NCBI RefSeq assembly: GCF_000833025.1
Contig: NZ_CP010817.1
Coordinates: 682,001-746,000 of the forward strand
From: Myroides profundi
GTDB lineage: Bacteria; Bacteroidota; Bacteroidia; Flavobacteriales; Flavobacteriaceae
Direction: 5' to 3'
Length of the DNA: 64,000 nucleotides
Each line of letters begins with the position of its first letter. Position 1 is the stretch's first letter. The position numbers were made by a program, and so were the translations under genes. This document shows positions 19,622 to 28,108 of the stretch, in pieces. The notes under the pieces are model-generated. The model saw only the letters and a program-made list of their open reading frames with translations. It was not told the origin of the DNA and did no database searches.

Positions 19622-20458
19622 ATGGAAAGTGCTTTGATGGATTTAAATGATCGTATTACTCTTCGCTTTGGGGTAGATTATGGGATATGTACGAAGGAGA
19701 ATCAGTATGATTATCCTGTGACTATACCTTATTTGACTTTCTTTTTTGTAGAAGTAGGAAGTGCAGTGGTCAGTGTTGATTTTAAAGATTATGCGCTGAG
19801 TAGAGGGAGCTTTATTATCGTAGGAGAGGATAATATGGTTACTTTCAGAGAGGTGTCGGAAGACTTTCTGATGCATTGCTTTTTGATTCAACGTGATTTT
19901 GCTAGTGAGATTGCTTATGTATTGCCAAATGAGTTGTTTAGTTATTTACATTATTTCCCAGTGCAGCACCTTACAGAAGAGAACGTAGTGATATATAATC
20001 ACTGGCATTCGCTGTCTCTTTATATTATGGAGCATACTTCTATACATGCAAGAAGAATGTTGTGTAACCAATTTCAAACTTTGTTCTTAAGTTTGTCAGA
20101 GCAGGTTAACTATGACGAATTAGTTATAGAGAAACACTACAGTAGGCAAGAGGAGCTGTGTTGGAAGTTTTGGGATTTGATCACCCATCATGCTAAGCAG
20201 CATAGAGATGTCGCATTCTACGCGGATACTTTATTTATCACGCCTTATTATTTATCACAGATTACACAGCAGTTTTTAAACTATAGTCCTAAAGAGCTTA
20301 TTAATCGCCAAGTCGTCTTAGAGATTAAACATTACCTTCGCAATACGGATTTGAACATTAGCCAAATAGCCGAGCAGTTAAACTTTCAAGATCCTTCTTA
20401 TATGGGACGTTTCTTTAAGCGAGAGACAGGAGTGAATCCATTAGAATTTAGGAGATAG
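19622..20458 (+). CDS. AraC-family transcriptional regulator
   Basis: The N-terminal half looks like a cupin-type ligand-binding domain. The C-terminal 100 residues contain the two helix-turn-helix units of AraC/XylS, with DTLFITPYYLSQITQQFL and the conserved second unit ISQIAEQLNFQDPSYMGRFFKRETG followed by the family ending NPLEFRR. I start at the ATG at 19622 (MESALMDLNDRITLRFG); a GTG two codons upstream is possible. AraC proteins usually act on adjacent promoters: candidates are the divergent acetyltransferase gene, or sites in the long repeat-bearing intergenic stretch downstream. The ligand is unknown. Confidence 0.88.
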   Translation: MESALMDLNDRITLRFGVDYGICTKENQYDYPVTIPYLTFFFVEVGSAVVSVDFKDYALSRGSFIIVGEDNMVTFREVSEDFLMHCFLIQRDFASEIAYVLPNELFSYLHYFPVQHLTEENVVIYNHWHSLSLYIMEHTSIHARRMLCNQFQTLFLSLSEQVNYDELVIEKHYSRQEELCWKFWDLITHHAKQHRDVAFYADTLFITPYYLSQITQQFLNYSPKELINRQVVLEIKHYLRNTDLNISQIAEQLNFQDPSYMGRFFKRETGVNPLEFRR

Positions 20459-21436
20459 ACTTGCTGATTTGTAGTTTATATCTCTATTATAGTATTGTCG
20501 TTAGATTATAGCGATCAGCCTTAGCTAAACACTGTGTTTTGAATGTGTATATTCTCTCTCCTTATTATTTACTTTTTCAAGAGGGATAGTAATCCGTCTT
20601 TATATTATTAATTTATTGTCTACATTTTTTCTCTTATTCTTTACCTTTTTAGGGGGTGTATTGAGGTTGTTTTATATCCTAGTGATTGATTTTTTTCATT
20701 TAAAATGGCTTTTTAGGTTCTTTTAGGCCTATTTATAGTAAAAAAGAGAGGATGTTTTTTTTATCTATTTTTACTGTTTTTTAGGTTTAAAGTATTGATA
20801 ATTAGTTGTTTGTTGTTGTTTTGACTTTTAGGGAGGTTATATGTTGATGAGCTTTAAAGCCAGTATACATAAGGCTTTGTGCTATTTCCTTCAACAGTTC
20901 TTCAACATTTCTCCATGATTGCTCTAGTTGAGAAGCTGTTTGTTGAAGAAATCTTGAAGAAGTGTTGTAGCGGTGTTGAAGAAGTAGAGATAATTGTTGA
21001 ATTACTTAAAAAGAAAAGAGTTTTGCTTAGATAGCTATAATAAGGAAGGTGATATTAGTACTATAAGCATAGATTAAAACCTGAATTTGTCTGTGGCGAT
21101 AACGTAATTCTGTTCGAGTATTAAGAGTAGAAGTGAGTGAGTCAAAAGATTATTTAACCAAATTCGTGTTAATTCTTTTATTAAAAGAGTTGTTATTTAC
21201 AGAGAAATAATAGGATAATGACAGGAGTACACCTACCATAAATAGGAAAGAAAAAGTTTGTAATTCAATATAATTAGAGGTTCTGAGGTATTAGAAAAGG
21301 GTTGGTGTAAAAGTTTATTAATTAGAATCTATTTAAATAAGGTTAATAATTTTATATGCATGCATAGTAAAATATCAAAAATAAATTCTTATTTTCGTTC
21401 GGTAAGTAAATGTGAAACACAAAAAACGATATAAAA
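20459..21436. other. Long gene-free region (about 980 bp)
   Basis: No convincing gene is present on either strand. Between 20889 and 20983 there is a cluster of TTCTTCAACA / TGTTGAAGAA motifs in both orientations. The stretch after about 21000 is AT-rich and leads into etfB; a weak TATTTTCG at about 21391-21398 resembles a -7 element. A minus-strand frame of about 60 codons without a start crosses the repeat cluster, but it is likely a by-product of the repeats. Confidence 0.6.
20889..20983. repeat. Cluster of TGTTGAAGAA motifs in direct and inverted orientation
   Basis: Exact TGTTGAAGAA occurs at 20941-20950 and 20974-20983, a one-mismatch copy TCTTGAAGAA at 20952-20961, the exact reverse complement at 20898-20907, and a partial reverse copy CTTCAACA at 20889-20896. 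The inverted pairs can form a hairpin; the spacing of the direct copies is irregular (11 and 22 bases between starts). Confidence 0.7.
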
Positions 21437-22183
21437 ATGAAAATATTAGTTTGCATCAGTCATGTGCCTGATACTACTTCAAAAATCAACTTCACGAATG
21501 GAGATACAACATTTGATACAAACGGAGTACAGTTTGTAATCAATCCTAATGACGAGTATTCTTTAACTAGAGCTATCTGGTTCAAAGAGAAGCAAGGAGC
21601 TACAGTTACTGTAGTGAATGTAGGTGGACCTGATACTGAGGCTACATTGCGTAAAGCATTAGCTATCGGAGCAGATGAGGCTATCCGTGTGAATGCTAAT
21701 CCTACTGACGGAATGTTCGTAGCAAAACAATTAGCAGAAGTAGTAAAAAATGGAGGTTTTGACTTAGTACTAGCTGGTAAGGAATCTTTAGATTATAATG
21801 GTGGAATGGTACCAGGAATGCTAGCTGCATTCTTAGGATACGATTTCGTAAACTCATGTGAAGGGTTAGAAGTAGAAGGTACTTCTGTGAAAGCGATTCG
21901 TCAGATAGACGGTGGTAAAGAGACTATCTCTGGAAAATTGCCATTAGTAATCGGTGGACAAAAAGGAATAGTAGATGAAAAAGACTTGCGCATACCTAAT
22001 ATGCGTGGTATTATGTCAGCTAGAACAAAAGCATTAGCTGTAGTAGAACCAGTAGGAGCAGAAGCAACTACTAAAGATGTGAAATTCGAAAAACCAGCTC
22101 CAAAATCAGCTTGTAAAATGATTTCACCTGATAACATTGATGAGTTAATCAACTTGTTACACAACGAGGCAAAAGTTATCTAA
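21437..22183 (+). CDS. etfB: Electron transfer flavoprotein, beta subunit
   Basis: This 248-residue ETF beta chain accepts electrons from acyl-CoA and related dehydrogenases as part of the FAD/AMP-containing heterodimer. Recognised segments are MKILVCISHVPDTTSKINF, the AMP-binding loop DLVLAGKESLDYNGGMVPGMLAAFLGYDFV and the late MRGIMSARTKAL. etfA follows after 36 bases, so the pair is one operon. The upstream region is the nearly 1-kb gene-free stretch. Confidence 0.96.
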   Translation: MKILVCISHVPDTTSKINFTNGDTTFDTNGVQFVINPNDEYSLTRAIWFKEKQGATVTVVNVGGPDTEATLRKALAIGADEAIRVNANPTDGMFVAKQLAEVVKNGGFDLVLAGKESLDYNGGMVPGMLAAFLGYDFVNSCEGLEVEGTSVKAIRQIDGGKETISGKLPLVIGGQKGIVDEKDLRIPNMRGIMSARTKALAVVEPVGAEATTKDVKFEKPAPKSACKMISPDNIDELINLLHNEAKVI

Positions 22184-22219
22184 TTTCATTTATTTGTAAA
22201 CCTTTAAAAAAGAAGAATT

Positions 22220-23188
22220 ATGTCAGTTTTAATATATGCTGAATCAGCAGAAGGAAAATTTAAAAAAGTAGCATTAGAGTTAGCTTCTTATGCTAAGAAA
22301 GTAGCAGAGTCATTAGGAACAACTGTGACGGCTGTAACGATCAATGCTTCAGACGTAAGCGAATTAGGAAAATACGGTGTAGATAAAGTATTAAAAGTAT
22401 CTAACGATAAGTTAGCTAACTTTAATGCTAAAGCTTATGCAGATGTAATCAAACAAGCGGCTGCTAAAGAAGGAGCTAAAGTAGTAGTATTATCTTCTAC
22501 AACAGACAGTTTATACGCTGCTCCTTATGTAGCAGTAGCTCTAAACGCTGGATATGCTTCTAACGTGGTAGCTTTGCCAGAGAGTACTTCTCCTTTTGTA
22601 GTAAAAAGAAACTCTTTCTCTACTAAAGCATTTACGCATACAGAATTAACTACAGATGTAAAAGTATTAGCATTAGCTAAGAACTCTTACGGACTAGTAG
22701 AGGCTTCTGGTGCTGCTGCAGCTGAGGATTTTGCACCATCGTTAAACGATGCTGACTTCAGCCTAAAAGTAGAAGGAGTAGAAAAAGTATCTGGAAAAGT
22801 AACTATCGCTGATGCTGATGTAGTAGTATCAGGAGGACGCGGATTAAAAGGACCAGAGAACTGGAAGATGATCGAAGACTTAGCAGAAGTATTAGGTGGA
22901 GCATTAGCTTGTTCTAAGCCTGTATCTGACTTAGGATGGAGATCTCATGAAGAGCACGTAGGACAAACAGGTAAGCCTGTAGCTGCGAACTTATATATCG
23001 CTGTAGGTATCTCTGGAGCTATCCAACATATCGCAGGGGTGAACTCTTCTAAAGTAAAAGTAGCTATTAATACAGATGCGGAAGCACCATTCTTTAAAGT
23101 AGCTGACTATGGTATCGTAGGAGATGCATTCCAAGTAGTACCTCAATTAGTAGAGAAATTAAAAGAATTTAAAGCAAAGAATGCATAA
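22220..23188 (+). CDS. etfA: Electron transfer flavoprotein, alpha subunit
   Basis: This 322-residue alpha chain has the C-terminal FAD-binding domain clearly visible (about residues 205-315): [60 protein letters not shown] and [19 protein letters not shown]. It passes electrons with EtfB to ETF:quinone oxidoreductase or the menaquinone pool. It is co-transcribed after etfB and followed by a probable hairpin before the nuclease-family gene. Confidence 0.96.
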   Translation: MSVLIYAESAEGKFKKVALELASYAKKVAESLGTTVTAVTINASDVSELGKYGVDKVLKVSNDKLANFNAKAYADVIKQAAAKEGAKVVVLSSTTDSLYAAPYVAVALNAGYASNVVALPESTSPFVVKRNSFSTKAFTHTELTTDVKVLALAKNSYGLVEASGAAAAEDFAPSLNDADFSLKVEGVEKVSGKVTIADADVVVSGGRGLKGPENWKMIEDLAEVLGGALACSKPVSDLGWRSHEEHVGQTGKPVAANLYIAVGISGAIQHIAGVNSSKVKVAINTDAEAPFFKVADYGIVGDAFQVVPQLVEKLKEFKAKNA

Positions 23189-23215
23189 GCATTTTATAAG
23201 CTTTTAAATATATAA

Positions 23216-23263
23216 GGCAACTAAGACGAAGAATATTTATATCTTTGTTTTAGTTGCTTTTTT
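23216..23263 (+). terminator. Probable terminator with long stem after etfA
   Basis: GCAACTAA pairs with TTAGTTGC across a loop that itself can fold further, and seven T follow. A TATCTTTG box (23240-23247) lies within the loop region and could serve the next gene, at 23279. Confidence 0.6.
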
Positions 23264-23278
23264 TGTATAAAAATAATT

Positions 23279-23911
23279 ATGAGTTTAATAAAATTAACGG
23301 TAAGCGGAATCTCTTATAGTCATACACAGAATGGTGCGTATGCACTTATATTAGAAGAAGAGGTAGGAAGTAGAAAATTGCCTATCGTAATAGGAGCTTT
23401 TGAGGCTCAGTCTATTGCGATAGCGATAGAGGATGATATTAAACCACCTAGACCTCTGACTCATGATCTGTTTAAGACCCTAGCAGATCGATATAGTATC
23501 ATAGTCAAAGAAGTTATTATAAACAGGCTATTAGATGGAGTTTTTTACTCTAGCTTAGTTTGTGTAAGAGATGGTGTAGAGGAGACGATAGATGCGCGTA
23601 CTTCGGATGCGATAGCATTAGCGATACGCTTTTATGCACCTATTTATACTTATAAAGATATCTTAGATAGAGCAGGTATTATTCTTAATGCTGAGGAAGA
23701 ACAAGAAGAAGAGGAGGCAGAAGATCAGAAGGTTCCTTATTCTGGTGAAGATATTGCTTCTCAGGTAGAGCAGTTTTTAGAAGAGGAAGCGAAGGCTAAT
23801 GATTATTCTAGTTATACTAAATCTGATTTAGAAAAAATGCTAGATGATGCTCTATCAAATGAGGATTATGAAAGAGCAGCCTTGCTAAGAGATGAATTAA
23901 ATAAAAGATAA
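23279..23911 (+). CDS. Bifunctional nuclease (BFN/DUF151) family protein with C-terminal UVR motif
   Basis: The 210-residue protein combines an N-terminal BFN/DUF151 domain (about 1-130; [30 protein letters not shown]) with an acidic linker ([11 protein letters not shown]) and a C-terminal UvrB/UvrC-type helical hairpin ([25 protein letters not shown]). Plant BFN proteins have RNase and DNase activity. The bacterial role is not well defined. It starts the run toward thyA. In related flavobacteria I remember a nucleoside transporter in this neighbourhood, but none is present here. Confidence 0.88.
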   Translation: MSLIKLTVSGISYSHTQNGAYALILEEEVGSRKLPIVIGAFEAQSIAIAIEDDIKPPRPLTHDLFKTLADRYSIIVKEVIINRLLDGVFYSSLVCVRDGVEETIDARTSDAIALAIRFYAPIYTYKDILDRAGIILNAEEEQEEEEAEDQKVPYSGEDIASQVEQFLEEEAKANDYSSYTKSDLEKMLDDALSNEDYERAALLRDELNKR

Positions 23912-23937
23912 TAAACCTATATATAGACAACACAACA

Positions 23938-24762
23938 ATGAAACAATACTTAGACTTAGTACAGCAAGTACTAGATAACGGAACACAAAAAGGAGATCGT
24001 ACAGGGACAGGAACTAAGAGTATATTCGGTCATCAGATGCGATTTGATTTATCAGAAGGATTTCCTTTGGTTACAACTAAGAAAGTACATTTAAAGTCTA
24101 TCGTATATGAGTTGTTGTGGTTCTTAAACGGAGATACGAATATTAAGTATCTTAGTGAGAATGGCGTGCGTATATGGGATGAATGGGCTGATGAGAACGG
24201 TGATCTAGGACCTGTATATGGATATCAATGGAGAAACTGGAATGGAGAAGGGATAGACCAGATAAAAGAGGTGATAGATACACTGAAGAATAACCCTAAT
24301 AGTAGACGTATAATGGTGTCTGCGTGGAATCCTAGTGTGATGCCTGATACTTCTGTTTCTTTTGCAGAGAATGTAGCTAATGGTAAGGCGGCATTACCTC
24401 CATGTCATTCATTCTTTCAGTTCTATGTAGCAGATGGTAAACTGTCATGTCAGTTATATCAGCGCAGTGCAGATGTATTCTTAGGAGTGCCTTTTAATAT
24501 TGCTTCTTATGCTTTATTAACGATGATGGTAGCTCAGGTATGTGATCTAGAAGTAGGTGATTTTATCCATACATTCGGAGATGTACATATCTATAATAAC
24601 CATATCGAACAGGTAACGTTACAGTTAAGTAGAGAACCAAAACCGTTGCCTCGTATGGTGATAAATAAAGAGGTGAAAGATATATTTAGTTTTAAATACG
24701 AAGATTTTACACTTGAGGGGTATGATCCTCATCCTGCTATAAAAGGACAAGTGTCTGTATAA
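23938..24762 (+). CDS. thyA: Thymidylate synthase
   Basis: ThyA converts dUMP and methylene-tetrahydrofolate to dTMP and dihydrofolate. It is 274 residues long, close to the E. coli enzyme. The catalytic cysteine is in [13 protein letters not shown], and the folate/dUMP site appears as [20 protein letters not shown] and [15 protein letters not shown]. The dihydrofolate it makes is recycled by the folA product encoded two genes downstream, so the cluster is a functional unit. Gene spacing is short (26 bases from the nuclease gene and 23 to the next). Confidence 0.97.
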   Translation: MKQYLDLVQQVLDNGTQKGDRTGTGTKSIFGHQMRFDLSEGFPLVTTKKVHLKSIVYELLWFLNGDTNIKYLSENGVRIWDEWADENGDLGPVYGYQWRNWNGEGIDQIKEVIDTLKNNPNSRRIMVSAWNPSVMPDTSVSFAENVANGKAALPPCHSFFQFYVADGKLSCQLYQRSADVFLGVPFNIASYALLTMMVAQVCDLEVGDFIHTFGDVHIYNNHIEQVTLQLSREPKPLPRMVINKEVKDIFSFKYEDFTLEGYDPHPAIKGQVSV

Positions 24763-24785
24763 ACAGAATAATAAAAATATAGCTT

Positions 24786-25196
24786 ATGAAAAGAGATGAA
24801 TCTTACGAAATGTATGAATATGCACGCAAACGATTAAAACAAAGAAAGATGTTATTCTTTCACTTTGTAGTATTTGTTTTAGGAAGTATTGCCATGTTTT
24901 GTTTTAACGGCTTAGTTCAAGATCAGACTACAGTTACGATTTGGTGGCCGTATGCTATCGGGATATGGGCATTGTTAGTATTCTTACACGCTGTGAACGT
25001 GTTAATCGTAGATCGCTTTATGGGTAAGCGATGGGAGGATAAGCAAGTAAGACGTTTAGTAGAACTACAAGAACAACGTATCAAAGAATTAAGAGCAAAA
25101 GTAGAGAAGGATTTTCCATTAGTAGATACACAGAGAGATTTAGCACAAATCCAACAACCAACTCCTACTAGCTCACCAGAATTAGATAAAAAATAA
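24786..25196 (+). CDS. 2TM-domain membrane protein
   Basis: This 136-residue protein fits the 2TM family. A charged N-terminus (YEMYEYARKRLKQRK) precedes two membrane helices (about residues 22-44 and 55-78), and then comes a conserved cytoplasmic RFMGKRWEDKQVRRL segment and a charged helix. Its function is unknown. The position between thyA and folA, five bases before folA, is consistent with co-transcription but gives no metabolic clue. Confidence 0.82.
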   Translation: MKRDESYEMYEYARKRLKQRKMLFFHFVVFVLGSIAMFCFNGLVQDQTTVTIWWPYAIGIWALLVFLHAVNVLIVDRFMGKRWEDKQVRRLVELQEQRIKELRAKVEKDFPLVDTQRDLAQIQQPTPTSSPELDKK

Positions 25197-25200
25197 ATAT

Positions 25201-25686
25201 ATGCTGACACTGATCGCTGCAGCTGCAGAGAATAATGCTTTAGGTAAAGACAATGATTTGTTATGGCATTTGCCAGATGACTTTAAGCACTTTAAGGACT
25301 TAACGTCTCACCATTTTATTATCATGGGAAGAAAGACTTTCGAGTCATTTCCAAAACCGTTGCCTAACCGTACGCATATCATTATTACCCGTCAGGAAGA
25401 CTATGATGCTCCTGCGGCGTGTATCGTAGTGAATAGTTTAGAAAAGGCTTTAGATTTAGTAACAGAGCAAGACGAAAGTTTTATTATAGGAGGTGGGGAA
25501 ATCTATAATTTAGCTCTTCCTTTTGCAGATAAGATAGAATTAACTCGTGTACATACGGTATTAGAGGCAGATGCTTTCTTTCCTGTTATAGATCCTAAAG
25601 AGTGGAAGTTAGTCAGAGAGGAGTTTCATGATAAAGATGCAAGACATCAGTATCCGTTTACCTTTTTGACATATATGAAAAGCTAA
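25201..25686 (+). CDS. folA: Dihydrofolate reductase
   Basis: This 161-residue enzyme reduces dihydrofolate with NADPH. Characteristic segments are LIAAAAENNALGKDNDLLWHLPDDFKHFKDLT (substrate and Met20-loop region), IIMGRKTFESFPKPLPNRTHIIITR and SFIIGGGEIYNLALPFADKIELTRV. The pairing with thyA in one transcript is logical because ThyA oxidises the cofactor that FolA regenerates. This is the target of trimethoprim-type inhibitors. Confidence 0.96.
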   Translation: MLTLIAAAAENNALGKDNDLLWHLPDDFKHFKDLTSHHFIIMGRKTFESFPKPLPNRTHIIITRQEDYDAPAACIVVNSLEKALDLVTEQDESFIIGGGEIYNLALPFADKIELTRVHTVLEADAFFPVIDPKEWKLVREEFHDKDARHQYPFTFLTYMKS

Positions 25687-25698
25687 AAAAAGTAAGTT

Positions 25699-26565
25699 AT
25701 GAAAAAGATATTTTCTTGTTTAATTGTTGCTCTAGTTGGATTTTTGGGATATGCTCAAGAATCTTCTAAAACAATAGATCAAAAAAAAGAAACTGTAGTG
25801 AAGGATGAGCCAATCATCATTAAGGATACCTTACGACTAAAGTTTCAGAATAATGAAAATGTAGGTAAGGATCAGCAGTTCTTAGGTAAAGATATTTATG
25901 AAAGTACTTATCTAAAAGAAGGAGATGTTTTTAGAAAGAACACAAAATATAGTGGTACTTCTTATAAGAGTAAGAATTTTGACTCTCTTACCTTAATCGA
26001 TATTACTAATCCTCTAGAGTTAATGCTTTTCTATAAAGAAAAGAAGGCTTTTGTATTAGTTAATAGAGAATTAGCAGAACGCAATGTCATCGAATTAGGA
26101 GTTAAGTTTCCAACTATGGAGACTAGTTTTGCAGGGGTGAGTACGAAGCGTAATTATTGGTTAGTAAATGAGCGCAACAGATCAGTGAATTTATATAACA
26201 GTGTTACTTATGAGCTACACCGTGTATTTACTTTTCCAGAAGGAGCTAAGATTAAACAATATTTGACACTGCCTCATCTGTTCTTTTGGGTAGATGAAGA
26301 GAACGTATTACATGGAAATGACCTAGTCGGTAAAGAGGTTGTTACGTATAATCTAGAGACGGAATACGATTTAATGCAAATATTAGAGGTAGATAAATTA
26401 CTTTATTCTTATAAAGATAAATTATACTTTGTTGATTTAAAAGCGAATAAGACTTCTGTTCTAGATACAAAAGAAAAAAGCATTTCAGGCTTCTTTTATG
26501 GCAATCAAAAATTGAGTATTTTTGACGGACAGAAATTAAATAATTACTTTATAAAATTACCGTAA
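25699..26565 (+). CDS. Uncharacterised secreted or periplasmic protein
   Basis: The 288-residue product starts with a signal peptide (MKKIFSCLIVALVGFLGYAQ). The rest is mostly beta-strand-like with many aromatic and charged residues (VNLYNSVTYELHRVFTF, LPHLFFWVDEENVLHGNDLVG), suggesting a propeller-like fold; I recognise no family. It sits inside the cytoplasmic thyA-folA-kinase cluster, 12 bases after folA and overlapping the kinase start by one base (TAATG). The translational coupling suggests shared expression, not shared function. Confidence 0.75.
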   Translation: MKKIFSCLIVALVGFLGYAQESSKTIDQKKETVVKDEPIIIKDTLRLKFQNNENVGKDQQFLGKDIYESTYLKEGDVFRKNTKYSGTSYKSKNFDSLTLIDITNPLELMLFYKEKKAFVLVNRELAERNVIELGVKFPTMETSFAGVSTKRNYWLVNERNRSVNLYNSVTYELHRVFTFPEGAKIKQYLTLPHLFFWVDEENVLHGNDLVGKEVVTYNLETEYDLMQILEVDKLLYSYKDKLYFVDLKANKTSVLDTKEKSISGFFYGNQKLSIFDGQKLNNYFIKLP

Positions 26566-27179
26566 TGCATATAGCTATTGCTGGAAATATAGGCGCAGGA
26601 AAGACTACGCTTACGAATTTATTAGCCAAACACTATGGGTGGGAACCTCATTATGAGGATGTAGTAGATAATCCTTATCTAGATGACTTCTACCACCAGA
26701 TGGACAGATGGTCTTTTAACTTACAAGTGTATTTTTTAAATAGCCGTTTTCGTCAAGTTTTACAAATTAGACAAAGTGGTAAGACGATTATCCAGGATCG
26801 TACAATATATGAAGATGCACATATCTTCGCGCCAAACTTACACGCAATGGGCTTAATGTCTAATCGTGATTTTCAGAACTACTCATCTTTATTCGAATTG
26901 ATGCAAGAGTTGGTAGGGGCTCCAGATTTATTAATCTATTTAAGAAGCTCTGTACCTAACCTAGTAGGACAAATCCAAAAGAGAGGAAGAGATTATGAAA
27001 ACTCTATTTCTATCGAGTATTTAAACAAATTAAATGAACGATATGAGGAGTGGATTAGAGGGTATGACAAAGGAAAGTTATTAATTATCGATGTAGATAA
27101 TTTGGATTTCGTGGAAAACCCAGAAGATTTAGGAAACGTAATCAATAAAATAGATGCTGAGATAAACGGTCTATTTTAG
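26565..27179 (+). CDS. Deoxynucleoside kinase
   Basis: This 204-residue dNK/dGK-type kinase phosphorylates deoxynucleosides for salvage. Seen: P-loop GNIGAGKTTLTNLLAKHYGW at the N-terminus, the substrate motif IIQDRTIYEDAHIFA and the arginine-rich lid QKRGRDYENSISIEYL. Its ATG overlaps the stop of the preceding gene. It fits with thyA and folA as a dNTP-supply cluster. Which deoxynucleoside is preferred cannot be read from the sequence. Confidence 0.92.
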   Translation: MHIAIAGNIGAGKTTLTNLLAKHYGWEPHYEDVVDNPYLDDFYHQMDRWSFNLQVYFLNSRFRQVLQIRQSGKTIIQDRTIYEDAHIFAPNLHAMGLMSNRDFQNYSSLFELMQELVGAPDLLIYLRSSVPNLVGQIQKRGRDYENSISIEYLNKLNERYEEWIRGYDKGKLLIIDVDNLDFVENPEDLGNVINKIDAEINGLF

Positions 27180-27198
27180 AGCTAATATAGAATAAAGG

Positions 27199-27234
27199 AA
27201 AGCCCTGGTATCATTTGATATCAGGGCTTTTTTT
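27199..27234. terminator. Terminator between the kinase and Lrp genes
   Basis: Outer stem AAGCCCTG / CAGGGCTT and inner stem TATCA / TGATA close to a short loop, followed by eight T. It is placed for the plus-strand kinase operon and reaches the stop of the convergent Lrp gene. Confidence 0.87.
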
Positions 27235-27694
27235 ATAAAGGTACATTAGAGGTCTTTTTGATTGTCTGAATTACAAAAGAACTTTTGATATTAGAGATGA
27301 TCTCTAGTTTAGAGATCTTGTGTACTACGAATTGTTGATAGGCTTGCACGTCGTCAACTAATAACTTTAAAAAGAAGTCATAGTCCCCCGCTATATAAGA
27401 AGCTTCTAATACTTCGTCTAATCCCTTTACATACTTCTCAAATTCTTCGAATAGACTTTCTTGATGTCTGATCAGTATGACTTGACAGTATACGATTAGT
27501 TTTTTTCCTAATAGATCTGGGTTAAGTTGGGCAGTGTATCCTTGAATAATACCTGTTGCTTCAAGCTTCTTTATTCGTTCGTGTACTGGTGTAAGTGATA
27601 AGTTTACTTTCTCTGCTAGCTGTTTTGTCGACTGTTTTCCGTCTAATTGAAGTTCGATAAGTAGTCTTTTATCAATTTCGTCTATGTGTTGCAT
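27233..27694 (-). CDS. Lrp/AsnC-family transcriptional regulator
   Basis: This 153-residue regulator has an N-terminal winged helix-turn-helix (IDKRLLIELQLDGKQSTKQLAEKVNLSLTPVHERIKKLEATGIIQGY) and a C-terminal RAM/AsnC ligand domain (about 65-150). Such proteins form octamers, bind amino acids and control transport or metabolism of those amino acids. It is divergent from the leader ORF and SusCD operon starting about 27.8 kb. The shared 160-base region and the usual local action of this family make it a candidate regulator of that operon. Confidence 0.93.
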   Translation of the reverse strand: MQHIDEIDKRLLIELQLDGKQSTKQLAEKVNLSLTPVHERIKKLEATGIIQGYTAQLNPDLLGKKLIVYCQVILIRHQESLFEEFEKYVKGLDEVLEASYIAGDYDFFLKLLVDDVQAYQQFVVHKISKLEIISNIKSSFVIQTIKKTSNVPL

Positions 27695-27795
27695 AGTTAA
27701 TTTTTCTGTTTAGTGAAGTTTAGGTTATGTAAAAGTAATGCTTTTTTCTTTTGAAGATATTGATTGTAGATGTTTTTTCCTTAATTGTGGTTGTG

Positions 27796-27827
27796 TTGTA
27801 GAAAAAATATTTATGTGTATATCTTTG
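27796..27827 (+). promoter_or_regulatory. Promoter of the leader ORF and SusCD operon
   Basis: TTG at 27796-27798, 21 bases, then TATCTTTG at 27820-27827 matches the flavobacterial promoter. It predicts transcription starting near 27834, about 22 bases before the leader ORF and about 275 bases before susC. Confidence 0.65.
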
Positions 27828-27856
27828 CACTGTTATATCAGATAAAAAATAAGTAA

Positions 27857-27982
27857 ATGAAGATTATACAAAAAATAGTAAAACCTATTTCGAAATCATG
27901 CAGTACACCTGTTCTTGCTAAAAACTTCTCTATGTGTATGGAGAAGATGTGTGTACCCTTATGTGAAGAAAAGCTTTATTGA
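27857..27982 (+). CDS. Cys/Met-rich leader peptide (41 residues)
   Basis: A short frame from ATG (27857) to TGA (27982) lies between the promoter and a terminator ahead of susC. It encodes a basic N-terminal half (MKIIQKIVKPISKSC) and a C-terminal half crowded with sulfur residues: Cys at 15, 27, 32 and 36, Met at 26, 28 and 31, within SMCMEKMCVPLCEE. No family is recognised. Two readings seem reasonable: a leader peptide whose translation senses cysteine or methionine supply, or a metal- or thiol-sensing peptide. A comparable idea is the DUF2946 CruR leader that controls a TonB-dependent transporter in Bordetella. I infer that it is translated; the sequence alone does not prove it. Confidence 0.55.
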   Translation: MKIIQKIVKPISKSCSTPVLAKNFSMCMEKMCVPLCEEKLY

Positions 27983-28001
27983 TTTTTTGTTTTAATAACA
28001 G

Positions 28002-28033
28002 AAAAGGAGGCTTTGGTAGAGCCTCCTTTTTTT
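28002..28033 (+). terminator. Terminator/attenuator between the leader ORF and susC
   Basis: An 11-bp perfect stem (AAAAGGAGGCT against AGCCTCCTTTT) with a 7-base loop and a T-run starts 20 bases after the leader ORF stop. It lies inside the predicted transcript, so it must be bypassed for susC to be expressed; this is the signature of attenuation. Confidence 0.75.
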
Positions 28034-28034
28034 G

Positions 28035-28088
28035 TATCGTTTTTTTAAGCAGCAAAAAAACGATAGGTAATGTGTGTGCTGCTAAAAA
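28035..28088 (+). promoter_or_regulatory. Two mutually exclusive hairpins in the susC leader
   Basis: TATCGTTTTTTT (28035-28046) pairs perfectly with AAAAAAACGATA (28054-28065). Its loop holds AGCAGC (28048-28053), which can instead pair with GCTGCT (28078-28083), extended by the T-run at 28041-28046 against AAAAA at 28084-28088. The two structures cannot form together, and the second would approach the susC start at 28109. This is a plausible switch, not a proven one. Confidence 0.45.
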
Positions 28089-28108
28089 TAATAAAATTTT
28101 TAGTATAA

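Noticed and set aside
20820..21010. Minus-strand frame of about 60 codons across the TTCTTCAAC repeats
   Set aside because: No start codon at a sensible place, and its residues arise from the repeat itself; no protein-like pattern was seen outside it.
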